A DNA stretch of 64,000 nt from an uncultured Porphyromonadaceae bacterium (GTDB lineage Bacteria > Bacteroidota > Bacteroidia > Bacteroidales > Barnesiellaceae), in NCBI GenBank assembly GCA_900538555.1, contig UPYI01000014.1, forward strand, positions 34,816 to 98,815. The letters run 5' to 3'. A program made the translations under genes and the position numbers. Below are positions 10,301-18,427 of the stretch, piece by piece. How positions within the stretch are numbered: the first letter of the stretch is position 1; each line of letters opens with the position of its first letter. The notes under the pieces were generated by a model. The model worked only from the letters and a program-made list of their open reading frames with translations, was not told where the DNA came from and did no database searches.

Positions 10301-10519
10301 CTTCCGTTGATGTTCGCATCGGGTGTAGGTGCTGTGGGTAACAGTACGCTGGGAACCGGTGCTGTCGGAGGTATGTTGATCGGTATGATATGTCAGGTCT
10401 TTATCACTCCTGTGTTGTTTGTCGTGTTCGAGACACTCCAAGAGAAATTCAAACCGATGGAATGGAAAGATTTGGATAATAGCGAACTGACACCTGAGAT
10501 CGAACAGTATTCGAAATAA
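7349..10519 (+). CDS. RND multidrug efflux pump (AcrB/HAE1 type)
   Basis: 1056 residues, the normal length for the HAE1 family. Begins MKLDRFINRPVLSTVISILIVILGIIGL and continues with SLPITQYPDIAPPTIQVSTTYTGA, the family's N-terminal signature. Twelve hydrophobic segments in two 1+5 sets surround two large periplasmic loops. The proton relay is intact: Asp405-Asp406 in the fourth helix (IVVDDAIVVVE) and Lys939 in the tenth (LLAKNAILIVEFA). It drives proton-coupled export of hydrophobic substrates or bile-type compounds through the partner adaptor and outer-membrane channel; the actual substrates cannot be read from sequence. It overlaps the next reading frame region closely. Confidence 0.95.
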   Translation: MKLDRFINRPVLSTVISILIVILGIIGLVSLPITQYPDIAPPTIQVSTTYTGANAQTVLNSVIAPLEEEINGVENMAYMVSSATNTGNATITVYFKQGTDPDMAAVNVQNRVAKAQGFLPSEVTRVGVITSKRQTSMLMSVSLYSADDKYDLRFLENYAKINLIPQIQRVPGVGDAMVMGSDYSMRIWLKPDVMAQYKLMPSDITNALAEQNIEAAPGQFGENGNQSFQYVMKYRGRLQTEEEFEDIVIRANSNGQVLRLKDVARIELGRLTYGFTNKVDGHPGVTAMIFQTAGSNATEIISNITDLLEASKRDLPPGMEIAILMNTNDFLQASIHEVIKTLLEAFVLVFIVVYVFLQDFRSTLIPAIAIPVALIGTFFVLYLIGFSINLLTLCAMILAIAIVVDDAIVVVEAVHAKLDQGYKSARKASIDAMNEISGAILSITLVMMSVFIPVSFMGGTSGIFYRQFGLTMAISIALSALNALTLSPALCAIFLKPHQGADGKKPSLVSRFHTAFNAAYDVLLTKYKKGVTFFINKKVLSFVIVGVSIVLLVVLMRITPTGLVPNEDTGTIFAVINTPPATSMENTEAALDKLDSLIAETPAIKSRTQIMGYSFIAGQGNTYGTFICKLKDWSERGKGQDVNSVVGSLYMRAKMAIPNATVLIFAPPMIPGYSVTNGFELNLQDKTGGDLGRFFEITQEFLAKLNERPEIAAAQTTFNPSFPQYMIDIDVAKCKQAGISPSLILSTLQGYYGGMYISNFNRFGKLYRVMMQADAEDRVSPETLNRIMIRNGSDMAPISQYVTLRKVYGPDNIKRFNMFTAISVNGTPAAGYTSGQAIQAIEEVAAETLPTGYGYEYSGMTREEQSAGGSTTAIIFALCLVFVYLLLSAQYESYILPLSVILTIPFGLCGSFIFAQMMGVDNNIYLQIALIMLMGLLAKNAILIVEFALERRRTGMSIINAAVQGAISRLRPILMTSLAMIVGLLPLMFASGVGAVGNSTLGTGAVGGMLIGMICQVFITPVLFVVFETLQEKFKPMEWKDLDNSELTPEIEQYSK

Positions 10520-10542
10520 TGCCGAAAAGAAAAAATTCAGAT

Positions 10543-11943
10543 ATGAAGAAATCAATCATTATAGGATCATTGTTGGTGGCTCTGTTTATGAACAGTTGCC
10601 ATATCTATAAATCGTATAGTCGTCCGGACGAAGTGGACGCTACCGGGTTGTATCGCGACCCGGTAGTTCCGAACGATACGCTGGTATCGGATACGACGAC
10701 GATGGCGGACCTTCCGTGGGAAGAGGTCTTTACCGATCCTCTGCTGCAAAAGCTGATACGGAAAGGGTTGAGCCAGAATGCGAATCTGAGAACGGCCGCT
10801 CTGCGTGTAAAACAGGCTAATGCCCAGTTGCTGACTGCCAAGATGGCGTATGCACCTACGCTGACGTTGTCGCCGCAGGGAACGGTGAGCGGAGTACTTA
10901 CGGGCGATTATAAATCGACCTCGGCTCAATGGGGGTATCAGATCCCGTTATCGGCAAGTTGGGAGATCGACATATTCGGTCGGTTGCTGAATGCGAAACG
11001 GGGAGCCAAAGCTGCCTTGATGCAAAGCGAGGCTTATGAACAGGCTGTGCGTACACAGGTCGTCGCTACGATTGCTACGAGCTATTATACGTTGCTGATG
11101 CTCGACCGTCAGCTGGCTTTGAGCGAAGAGACTGCCGAAAAATGGGAATTGAATGTACAGACTATGCGTGCGATGAAAGAAGCCGGTCGTGTGAAAGAAT
11201 CGGCTGTCGTACAAAGCGAAGCGAACAGCTATATGATTGCGGCTACGTTGCCCGAGTTGCGTTCGTCGATTCGGGAAACGGAGAATGCCCTCTCCATTTT
11301 GCTGGCAGAGCCTCCCCATGCGATCGAACGCGGACGTCTGGAAGATCAGGTATTGCCCGAAAAATTGAGTGCCGGTGTTCCGGTGCAGTTGCTGGCTAAC
11401 CGTCCCGACGTGAAATCGGCAGAGATGAATCTGGCTGTCGCTTACTACAACCGGGGCGCTGCTGCCGCTGCATTCTATCCGCAGATCGTTATCAGCGGTC
11501 AGCTGGGCTGGACCAATACGTTGGGTGGTCAGATTATGAATCCGGCACAATGGATCGCATCGGCTGTGGGCGCATTGACCCAGCCGCTGTTGGCACGGGG
11601 TGCGAATATTGCCCGCCTGAAAGTGGCGAAGGCTCAACAGGAAGAGGCGCTGATCTCGTTCCAGCAATCTCTTCTGAATGCCGGAAGCGAGGTGAGCAAT
11701 GCTTTGCGTCAATATCAGGCTGCCGAAGAAAAGATCGAAAAACGGAAGTTACAGATAAATTCTTTGGAAAAATCGGTGGAATATACGCAAGAATTATTAA
11801 CTTTCGGAACGGCGACCTACCTCGAAGTATTGACGGCTCAGCAATCGTTGCTGAGTGCGCAGCTGTCGGAAGTGTCGGATACCTTCCAACGGATGAAAGC
11901 GGTAGTAACTCTTTATCAGGCGTTGGGCGGCGGCAGAGAGTAA
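10543..11943 (+). CDS. Outer-membrane efflux lipoprotein (TolC/OprM, NodT type)
   Basis: 466 residues from ATG 10543, giving a clean lipoprotein signal MKKSIIIGSLLVALFMNSC. An in-frame ATG at 10519 overlaps the pump stop codon but would put eight charged residues before the signal, so it is less likely. Two outer-membrane efflux repeats are visible: DPLLQKLIRKGLSQNANLRTAALRVKQANAQLL with SASWEIDIFGRLLNAKR, and LANRPDVKSAEMNLAVAYYNRGAAAAAFYPQIVISGQLGW with SAVGALTQPLL. It forms the outer-membrane duct of RND system 1. A stable hairpin follows at 11946-11975. Confidence 0.93.
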   Translation: MKKSIIIGSLLVALFMNSCHIYKSYSRPDEVDATGLYRDPVVPNDTLVSDTTTMADLPWEEVFTDPLLQKLIRKGLSQNANLRTAALRVKQANAQLLTAKMAYAPTLTLSPQGTVSGVLTGDYKSTSAQWGYQIPLSASWEIDIFGRLLNAKRGAKAALMQSEAYEQAVRTQVVATIATSYYTLLMLDRQLALSEETAEKWELNVQTMRAMKEAGRVKESAVVQSEANSYMIAATLPELRSSIRETENALSILLAEPPHAIERGRLEDQVLPEKLSAGVPVQLLANRPDVKSAEMNLAVAYYNRGAAAAAFYPQIVISGQLGWTNTLGGQIMNPAQWIASAVGALTQPLLARGANIARLKVAKAQQEEALISFQQSLLNAGSEVSNALRQYQAAEEKIEKRKLQINSLEKSVEYTQELLTFGTATYLEVLTAQQSLLSAQLSEVSDTFQRMKAVVTLYQALGGGRE

Positions 11944-11945
11944 AA

Positions 11946-11975
11946 GAGGTCGTACCCCGGTTGGGGTGCGGTCTT
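11946..11975 (+). terminator. Hairpin after RND operon 1
   Basis: CGTACCCC (11951-11958), loop GGTT, GGGGTGCG (11963-11970), extendable on both sides with wobble pairs. It lies three bases after the TolC-like stop. The U-tract is poor, so some read-through into the LpxA paralog 60 bases downstream is possible. Confidence 0.45.
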
Positions 11976-12003
11976 CATTCATAAAATCTTAAATTTAATA
12001 AGT

Positions 12004-12783
12004 ATGATAAGTCCGTTAGCTTATGTAGATCCGGGAGCGAAAATCGGCAAGAATGTTACGATAGCTCCGTTTGCCTATGTCGAAAAAGGAGTGGAGATAG
12101 GCGACGATTGTACGATAATGCCCTATGCAAGCGTTCTGCAAGGAACGATAATGGGACGAGGAAACAAAGTGTATCACGGCGCGATATTGGGTGCAATACC
12201 GCAGGATTTCCGATTTAAGGGAGAAGATACTTTGCTTAAAATCGGGGACGACAATACGATCCGGGAGAAGGTGACGATCAACCGTGCGACTACGCCCGAC
12301 GGGTGTACGAGCATCGGGAACGGAAGTTTTCTGATGGAAGGCGTACATGTGTCGCACGATACCCGTATCGGCAACGATTGTATTATCGGTACGGGCAGCT
12401 CCATTGCGGGTGAATGCCGTGTCGATGATAAGGCTATATTGAGCAGCCGTGTTATCCTGCATCAAGGGTGCCATGTCGGTACGTTGGCTATGGTGAAAGG
12501 CGGCAGCCGCGCTACGAAAGATGTGCCTCCGTATATTATTGCGGCGCATAATCCGATTTCGTATTATGGCGTGAACGCAGTGATCTTGTCGAAATGCGGT
12601 TTCTCTCCGGACGTGATCGACGATATAGCCAAAGCCTATCGTCAGGTTTATCAGTGTAATATCAGTCTGGAAAATGCGTTGAGCCGTATTCGTACGGAAG
12701 TGCCTGCCGGACATGAAATACAGACGGTGATCGATTTCTTGGTGCATTCGACTCGCGGAATCATCGCATTGCAGGAACTTTGA
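12004..12783 (+). CDS. LpxA-family acyl-ACP--UDP-GlcNAc acyltransferase paralog
   Basis: 259 residues with left-handed beta-helix hexapeptides (AKIGKNVTIAPFAYVEKGVEIGDDCTI) and an LpxA C-terminal helical domain. The catalytic histidine is kept: His118 in VHVSHD, the same number as in the canonical LpxA at 19841. The second active-site His in VILHQG is also kept. Differences include a much changed RDDKAILSSRV region and AAHNPISYYG at the acyl-length ruler where the canonical copy has AARMPISYTG. It should transfer a 3-hydroxyacyl chain to UDP-GlcNAc or a related nucleotide sugar. It stands alone behind the efflux operon, not in the lipid A operon, so its substrate may differ. Confidence 0.82.
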   Translation: MISPLAYVDPGAKIGKNVTIAPFAYVEKGVEIGDDCTIMPYASVLQGTIMGRGNKVYHGAILGAIPQDFRFKGEDTLLKIGDDNTIREKVTINRATTPDGCTSIGNGSFLMEGVHVSHDTRIGNDCIIGTGSSIAGECRVDDKAILSSRVILHQGCHVGTLAMVKGGSRATKDVPPYIIAAHNPISYYGVNAVILSKCGFSPDVIDDIAKAYRQVYQCNISLENALSRIRTEVPAGHEIQTVIDFLVHSTRGIIALQEL

Positions 12784-12811
12784 TTGCCCGATAGGAAAGT
12801 CTGATTTGTAT

Positions 12812-12854
12812 GAGGCATAACGAGCCGGTTGGAAAACAACCGCCGTTATGCCTC
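12812..12854 (+). terminator. Terminator after the LpxA paralog
   Basis: GAGGCATAACG (12812-12822) pairs with CGTTATGCCTC (12844-12854); inside it CGGTTG pairs with CAACCG around a GAAAA loop. A short T-rich run (GCTTTTGG) follows. Placed 29 bases after the stop codon. Confidence 0.7.
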
Positions 12855-13062
12855 GTGCTTTTGGGTACGGCAGACTGTCGGCTGCCTGTTTGGGGTGGCG
12901 ACGGGTGGGGTTGGCTGTGGCGTACGGGCGATAAAAGGAGCATTGTCCCGAAAAAATTTTTTTGTCGTCAGATTAGAAATAGTAATATGATTATATAGTA
13001 AACTATTTGTATAAATCAACAATATTTAGTTGTTTTGTAAAATATTATTAATTTTTCACGAT

Positions 13063-15450
13063 ATGAATAAACAGTTACTTTATTTGGGAGCCGGATTGGC
13101 TCTGCTGGCTCATGCCGGTTTTTCGGCTATGGCTCAATTGCAACCGAAGGTAAGCCTCGTGGCGGAAACGGCGAAAGTACGTAGCGTCCCGGATGCCGCG
13201 GTGATAGAAACCCGAAACTTGTCTTCGAATGTGAAGATGCAGATTTGCCAGGATGAAAAGGGTTTCCGTTTCAAACGTATGGTCACAGCGTCGGCAAAGG
13301 ACGATAAGATAACGTTGCCGGTGCAGGCTCGCCGTGCCGTACTTCGTTCGGAGGAGCAGGGGGATGCTTTGAATGAAAGTTTTGAAAGCTGGGACGGCAG
13401 CGATAATGCATGGCTGCCCGACGGATGGAGTGCGCAGAAAACCGAAGGTTTGGAATATTATAACAGCTGGTTTGTAACCGCTCCGACGTTGTATGCTCCG
13501 CCAACTGCCGATGGGCAGTATTATGCAGAGATTCTCTATGCTGCCACACCGCAGGACGAATGGTTGATAACGCCCGATGTTACAGTCGGGGAGAATGATC
13601 AATTGTCGTTCTACATTTATTTCCAACCTGCCAATTTCTTCGATATGGGCGACGGTATGGTCGATTGGGATACGATGGAGTTTATCGAAAAGAAGATGAA
13701 CGGCACGATCCAGATTATGATCAGCGTCGAAGGCGGTGAATGGACTTTGTTGCGGGATTTGATGGACGATTATGCGGATATGTCGCTTATGGACGTATTG
13801 ACGGTTTCCGGTGCACGTTCTTCCTTGTGGGAGGAGACGGTCGATCTGAGTGAGTATATCGGCAAATCGGTGAAGATCGCTTTCCGCTATGTTGCCACCG
13901 ATACGGACTCTGTGTTTCTCGATGCGGTTCGTATAGGCGCACCTGCGCTCGAAGCCGCCTATATGGAACCGATGCCTCATCTGTTCTGGGGATTCAGTAA
14001 GGAGGCGGGTTTTAATGTCATGCCCTATTCTATTGCACAATATCCGGTGTACACTCCGTTGGAATGGATGAATCTGACCGATAACCCTGCGGCTTCCTAT
14101 ACATGGAGCTATACGTCCGATCCGGCAACGGGAGAACAGGCGACATCTACCGACGAAAATCTGGTGGTAAGCTATGCCCCGGATTTCAGTACCGATAAGA
14201 CCAAACGGAATAACTTTATTCTTCCGCCAACTTTGACCGCTTCGGCTCCCGGCGCGGCATCGGGATCTTATACCGCACCGATAGATCTTTTCCAAGTTGG
14301 GGGTGAATCTGCCTATCTGTTATCCGAGGACGGTCTGACCAAATTCGGACTTCTTCCTTTCGACCTTTTGAATGAAGGTTTCGGCATCATGGCTGTGGAA
14401 CCGTACGATTTCGGAGAACCTGCCGTTCCTATTTTCGGATACAGTAACCGTACTACCGCCTGGTGGACAAATCATACGTTCCAGGGGGATGCCGGCGAAA
14501 ATGACCTCTCGGAAGTCGTAGCGATCAACAATGCTTTATTGGCACCCTCTTCGCCGATGGTTGTTTCCGGATTATGGCTGATGGCAAAAGGCAATGTGGC
14601 GGCAGATGCCGATGTTACATTTACCGCCTCGATTTTCCCGTGCATAGAAGTGGAAGGTGGTTATGTGCCGAGTGAAACGCCTATGGTAAGTGCTTCGTGT
14701 AAGGCTGCCGACATTCTGGTTGCGGAGGGTGGCATGCAGAACCTGCTGACTTTGCCGTTCGACTTCGAATCGCCGGTTGTGCTTGACGATACTTATCCGA
14801 TGTACTTTATCAAAGTTTCGGGATTCAACAATCCGGCTGTGGAATATTTTGCACCGGTTCAATCGTTGTTACCCAACCGTTACGGATTTTGCTACGGTTA
14901 TCTGGATGTGCAGATTACTTTCGCGGGTACGACACGGATTTCTTTATCGCCCCTTGCCAACTTCGAGGGCGATTACGGGGAATGCTTCAATGCTTTTGCA
15001 ATCAATCTTGATGCTTGTTATCCGTGGATTTCGCCGGAAGAAAAAACGGTTGAATTCGAAATGGTAGGCGGAGTGAAATCCATCCATATCGACAGTTATT
15101 ATGAAGCGTCGGAGTACACGTTTACGCAGGAGGACGGTTCGGCTTTGCCCGAATGGCTGTCTGTGTCGGGAACCGGTCGTTACAATGAGGCTGTATTTGA
15201 ATTGACGGCTGCCGCCACTACGGTAAATCGCGAATGTACGGTATTGGTTTCGGCTCCCGGTGTCAAGAAAACGGTTTCGGTTTCCCAGACCTCGGACAAT
15301 GGTATTGCCGCAGTGACCGGAAATACCGAAGCGGAGATCGAAGGCGTATATACCTTGTCGGGTGTGCGTGTGGATGCTGATGATTCTTGCCCCGGATTTT
15401 ATATTGTGAAATATACCGACGGTACGGTTCGTAAGGTGTTTGTGAAATAA
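13063..15450 (+). CDS. Secreted choice-of-anchor-J-like surface protein
   Basis: 795 residues from ATG 13063; an in-frame TTG at 13030 lies in the AT-rich leader and would put extra residues before the signal peptide MNKQLLYLGAGLALLAHAGFSAMAQ. Residues about 100-300 match the choice-of-anchor J/cleaved-adhesin pattern: ESFESWDGSDNAWLPDGW ... DEWLITPDVTVGENDQLSFYIYF ... VKIAFRYVATDTDSVFLDAVRIG. The middle is beta-rich without a family I recognise. The end (YTLSGVRVDADDSCPGFYIVKYTDGTVRKVFVK) resembles a Bacteroidetes C-terminal sorting domain. It is probably displayed on the cell surface, with carbohydrate or protein binding as a guess. Monocistronic, followed by a terminator. Confidence 0.8.
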   Translation: MNKQLLYLGAGLALLAHAGFSAMAQLQPKVSLVAETAKVRSVPDAAVIETRNLSSNVKMQICQDEKGFRFKRMVTASAKDDKITLPVQARRAVLRSEEQGDALNESFESWDGSDNAWLPDGWSAQKTEGLEYYNSWFVTAPTLYAPPTADGQYYAEILYAATPQDEWLITPDVTVGENDQLSFYIYFQPANFFDMGDGMVDWDTMEFIEKKMNGTIQIMISVEGGEWTLLRDLMDDYADMSLMDVLTVSGARSSLWEETVDLSEYIGKSVKIAFRYVATDTDSVFLDAVRIGAPALEAAYMEPMPHLFWGFSKEAGFNVMPYSIAQYPVYTPLEWMNLTDNPAASYTWSYTSDPATGEQATSTDENLVVSYAPDFSTDKTKRNNFILPPTLTASAPGAASGSYTAPIDLFQVGGESAYLLSEDGLTKFGLLPFDLLNEGFGIMAVEPYDFGEPAVPIFGYSNRTTAWWTNHTFQGDAGENDLSEVVAINNALLAPSSPMVVSGLWLMAKGNVAADADVTFTASIFPCIEVEGGYVPSETPMVSASCKAADILVAEGGMQNLLTLPFDFESPVVLDDTYPMYFIKVSGFNNPAVEYFAPVQSLLPNRYGFCYGYLDVQITFAGTTRISLSPLANFEGDYGECFNAFAINLDACYPWISPEEKTVEFEMVGGVKSIHIDSYYEASEYTFTQEDGSALPEWLSVSGTGRYNEAVFELTAAATTVNRECTVLVSAPGVKKTVSVSQTSDNGIAAVTGNTEAEIEGVYTLSGVRVDADDSCPGFYIVKYTDGTVRKVFVK

Positions 15451-15503
15451 GTCGGATGATAACGGGAATCCGGACTGTCCGGATTTGTTCCAAGTGATAA
15501 GGA

Positions 15504-15544
15504 GAACGGGGATTTGCCGGTATGCGGCGGATCCCCGTTCTTTC
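15504..15544 (+). terminator. Terminator after the choice-of-anchor-J-like gene
   Basis: GAACGGGGAT (15504-15513) pairs with ATCCCCGTTC (15531-15540), followed by TTTC. Confidence 0.75.
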
Positions 15545-15609
15545 AGGTATGGGCGTTTCCTCTCTGGAATACGAGGAGCGGTATTATTACAAGTGTAATT
15601 GGTTATATG

Positions 15610-15657
15610 GAAAAAGGAGGTCTTTCCCCGAATAGACCGGGGCTTACCTCCTTTTTC
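15610..15657. terminator. Bidirectional terminator between convergent genes
   Basis: GAAAAAGGAGGT (15610-15621) pairs with ACCTCCTTTTTC (15646-15657), with an inner CCCCG/CGGGG pairing. Runs of A and T at the ends allow termination in both directions; on the minus strand it ends the serine palmitoyltransferase transcript. Confidence 0.75.
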
Positions 15658-15688
15658 GGATTTATATTTATTAAGAAGAGAGACGATT

Positions 15689-16876
15689 TTATCGGATGAT
15701 ATCCAGTTTCTTGAAGCACTTCTCGATTTTTTCGAGGGCTGTCTCTACCTGAGCCTGTGTATGCGTAGCCATGAGTGAGAAGCGGATCAGCGTGCTGTCG
15801 GGGGCTACGGCGGGTGCTACTACCGGATTTACGAATATGCCTTCGTCCAGCAGATCGCGGGTGACTTGGAATGTCTTGTTGTTGTCGCGGATAAACAGCG
15901 GGATGATCGGCGTGGAGGTGTTGCCGATCTCGCAACCCATTTCGCGGAATCCTTTCAGGGCGAAATTCGTAATCTCCCACAGGTGGGCGATGCGTTCCGG
16001 CTCGCTTTCCATAATGTCGAGGGCGGCACCTACGGCTGCGGTCGATGCCGGAGTGATGCTTGCGCTGAATATGTAGGAACGGGAATTGTGTCGCAGGTAG
16101 TTGGCTGTGATCGCGTCGGTAGCGATGAATCCGCCTAACGATGCGAAAGATTTGCTGAACGTTCCCATGATCAGGTCTACATCGTCGGTGACACCGAAAT
16201 GGTCGCAAGTACCTTTGCCTTGTTTCCCGAATACGCCGATACCGTGCGCCTCATCGACCATGACGGCGGCATTGTATTTCTTGGCTAAGGCAACGATCTC
16301 GGGAAGATTGGCGACGTCGCCTTCCATCGAGAATACACCGTCGGTAACGATCAGTTTTATTTTGTCGGGCTCGCAGCCTTGCAGTTGCTTTTCCAACGAA
16401 GCCATGTCGTTGTGTTTGTATTTTATGGATTTGGAAAACGACAGCCGTCTGCCTTCGATGATAGATGCGTGGTCGAGTTCGTCCCACAAAATATAATCTT
16501 CCCGACCGGTCAGGCACGATACGACACCTAAGTTTACCTGAAATCCGGTGGAATAGATAATGGCTTCTTCTTTTCCTACGAATTTTGCCAACCGGTGTTC
16601 CAGAGCTTCGTGAATATCTAATGTTCCGTTCAGGAAGCGAGACCCGGCGCATCCCGTACCGTATTTGCGGGTGGCGGCGATAGCGGCTTCTTTTATTTTG
16701 GGGTGGTTGGTAAGTCCCAGATAACTATTCGAACCGAACATCAACACTTTTTTCCCGTTGATGATGACTTCGGCATCCTGGTCGCTTTCTATTTTTCTGA
16801 AATAAGGGTAAACGCCTAAGGCTTTGGCTTTTTGAGGAGCGTCGTATTTGACAAGTTTTTGTTGTAATAATTTCAT
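15689..16876 (-). CDS. spt: Serine palmitoyltransferase (sphingolipid synthesis)
   Basis: 395 residues, a fold-type I PLP enzyme of the alpha-oxoamine synthase family. It condenses L-serine with a long-chain acyl-CoA or acyl-ACP to 3-ketosphinganine, the first step of sphingolipid synthesis typical of Bacteroides and relatives. Visible signatures are MFGSNSYLGLTNHP, GTGCAGSRFLNGTLDIHEALE, DELDHASIIEGRR, VMVDEAHGIGVFGKQGKGTCDHFG and the PLP lysine Lys242 in MGTFSKSFASLGG. KBL and BioF are the close alternatives, but the sequence pattern and the HNDMASLEKQL and CDHFGV segments agree with the Bacteroides SPT as I know it. The leader upstream carries a palindromic repeat (16938-17017). Confidence 0.88.
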   Translation of the reverse strand: MKLLQQKLVKYDAPQKAKALGVYPYFRKIESDQDAEVIINGKKVLMFGSNSYLGLTNHPKIKEAAIAATRKYGTGCAGSRFLNGTLDIHEALEHRLAKFVGKEEAIIYSTGFQVNLGVVSCLTGREDYILWDELDHASIIEGRRLSFSKSIKYKHNDMASLEKQLQGCEPDKIKLIVTDGVFSMEGDVANLPEIVALAKKYNAAVMVDEAHGIGVFGKQGKGTCDHFGVTDDVDLIMGTFSKSFASLGGFIATDAITANYLRHNSRSYIFSASITPASTAAVGAALDIMESEPERIAHLWEITNFALKGFREMGCEIGNTSTPIIPLFIRDNNKTFQVTRDLLDEGIFVNPVVAPAVAPDSTLIRFSLMATHTQAQVETALEKIEKCFKKLDIIR

Positions 16877-16937
16877 ATTTACACAATTAATGTAGAATGA
16901 GCCGATAAACAGATCGGTTGTTCCCTGATGTTTATAA

Positions 16938-17017
16938 CGTTTTTATTTTGCACCTTTTCTCGCCTCGGCATAGCCCGAACGGGTTCGGTTCTGCTCCCGG
17001 CTTGTCGAAAACGTTTA
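16938..17017 (-). repeat. Palindromic repeat element, copy in the spt leader
   Basis: Read on the plus strand the core is GCCTCGGCATAG, CCCGAACGGGTTCGG, then TCTGCTCCCGGCTTGTCGAAAACG. The inner CCGAACGGGTTCGG is a perfect palindrome and the outer ends carry AACGTTT-like sequence. Related copies lie near 22.9, 26.9-27.1, 37.4 and 56.4 kb. With the predicted spt promoter at 17030-17037 it would be transcribed as part of the 5' leader. Confidence 0.7.
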
Positions 17018-17029
17018 TTTTTATTTGTA

Positions 17030-17037
17030 CAAAAGTA
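17030..17037 (-). promoter_or_regulatory. Promoter -7 box for spt
   Basis: TACTTTTG on the minus strand, a match to TAnnTTTG, about 154 bases before the spt ATG. The -33 region is only T-rich. The 298 bases from here to the lpxD start are AT-rich and show no further TAnnTTTG box for lpxD. Confidence 0.45.
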
Positions 17038-17350
17038 AGTTTTATTTTTTTTACCGAAAAAAATAAAAGGATAAACTTGTGGGGGTAGGAATGCTTAACG
17101 AGGTTTGCTCCGGTTTGATCTGAAAATTTGTTTAATGTAAAGATACATAATTGCTTGCGTTTGTTTTAATTTGATATTGGAACGTTTTTTTATGGCAAAA
17201 TCAACCACAAAATCCGTAAAATATACTATGCCCCGAATGTGGTAATATATATATGATAACAAATAAGAGAAAGAAAATGCAATGGATATTAAACGAATTT
17301 GAAATTTTATTGCGAAATTTGCCAGATATAATTATGTGAAGAAACGTAAT

Positions 17351-18397
17351 ATGGAATTTTCTGCTCAACAAATAGCTGCATTCCTGCACGGCGATGTGGA
17401 GGGGGACGGCAACGTCAGGGTTTCCGACTTTTCTAAAATAGAAGAAGGCAGACCGGGTACGCTGACTTTTTTAGCAAACAACAAATACACGCATTATATT
17501 TACGATACGAAAGCGAGTGTCGTATTGGTACGTCGCGATTTCGAACCCGAAAAAGAGATCTCTGCGACCTTAGTCAAAGTAGACGATCCGTATGCTTGTC
17601 TGGCAATGCTGTTGAATATGGTCAGTGAGGCGATGTCTGCCAAAGAGGGTATCGAGTCGCCTGTGTATGTGGCTCCGTCGGTGACATTGCCCGAAAAAGC
17701 CTATGTAGGTGCATTTGCCTATATCGGCGAACGTGTGAAACTGGGCAACGGTGTGAAAATCTATCCGCAGGCTTATATCGGCGATGATGTGACGATCGGT
17801 GAGAATGTAACGATTTATGCCGGCGTAAAAATTTATCGCGGATGTGTGATCGGAAATAATTGCGTGATTCATGCCGGAGCGGTGATCGGAGGCGACGGAT
17901 TCGGATTTGCTCCGCAAGCGGACGGCGAATATGCGAAGATCGCACAGATCGGTAATGTGGTATTGGAAGACAACGTCGAGATCGGATCGAATACGACGAT
18001 CGACCGGGCAACGATGGGATCGACCGTGATCCGCCGGGGCGTGAAATTAGACAATCTGATACAGGTAGGCCACAATGTGGAAGTAGGAGAGCATACCGTT
18101 ATCGCAGCACAGACCGGAGTTGCCGGTTCGTCGAAGGTCGGAGCACACTCGATGATTGCCGGACAAGTAGGTATTGCCGGACACATCCGTTTGGGTGATC
18201 ATATCAAGATCGGTGCCCAGTCGGGAATCCCGAATAATTTGAGCGACGGTTCGGAAGTAATGGGTTATCCTGCCGTTCCGCGTGTGGAATTTGCCCGTTC
18301 GGCGGTTTATATCAAACGGTTGCCCGATCTGAACAAGACCGTGCGTAATCTGGAAAAGGAGATTGCCGAATTGAAACAGCTTTTGAACCAGAAATAA
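17351..18397 (+). CDS. lpxD: UDP-3-O-acylglucosamine N-acyltransferase LpxD
   Basis: 348 residues from ATG 17351; a GTG five codons earlier is possible but gives the leader VKKRN. It adds the second 3-hydroxyacyl chain to UDP-3-O-acyl-glucosamine in lipid A synthesis. Residues 1-100 form the uridine-binding domain (EEGRPGTLTFLANNKY), followed by a long left-handed beta-helix and a C-terminal helix (LNKTVRNLEKEIAELKQLL). The catalytic histidine lies in IQVGHNVEVG. First gene of lpxD-lpxC/fabZ-lpxA with a 30-base gap to the next gene. Confidence 0.95.
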   Translation: MEFSAQQIAAFLHGDVEGDGNVRVSDFSKIEEGRPGTLTFLANNKYTHYIYDTKASVVLVRRDFEPEKEISATLVKVDDPYACLAMLLNMVSEAMSAKEGIESPVYVAPSVTLPEKAYVGAFAYIGERVKLGNGVKIYPQAYIGDDVTIGENVTIYAGVKIYRGCVIGNNCVIHAGAVIGGDGFGFAPQADGEYAKIAQIGNVVLEDNVEIGSNTTIDRATMGSTVIRRGVKLDNLIQVGHNVEVGEHTVIAAQTGVAGSSKVGAHSMIAGQVGIAGHIRLGDHIKIGAQSGIPNNLSDGSEVMGYPAVPRVEFARSAVYIKRLPDLNKTVRNLEKEIAELKQLLNQK

Positions 18398-18427
18398 AAT
18401 TAGACAAATCATTTAAGTATCGGAATA

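Noticed and set aside
7382..10555. 1057-codon open frame antisense to the RND pump
   Set aside because: It mirrors the pump gene, has a composition rich in Arg, His and Gln without domain pattern, and the sense frame is an unmistakable AcrB-type protein.
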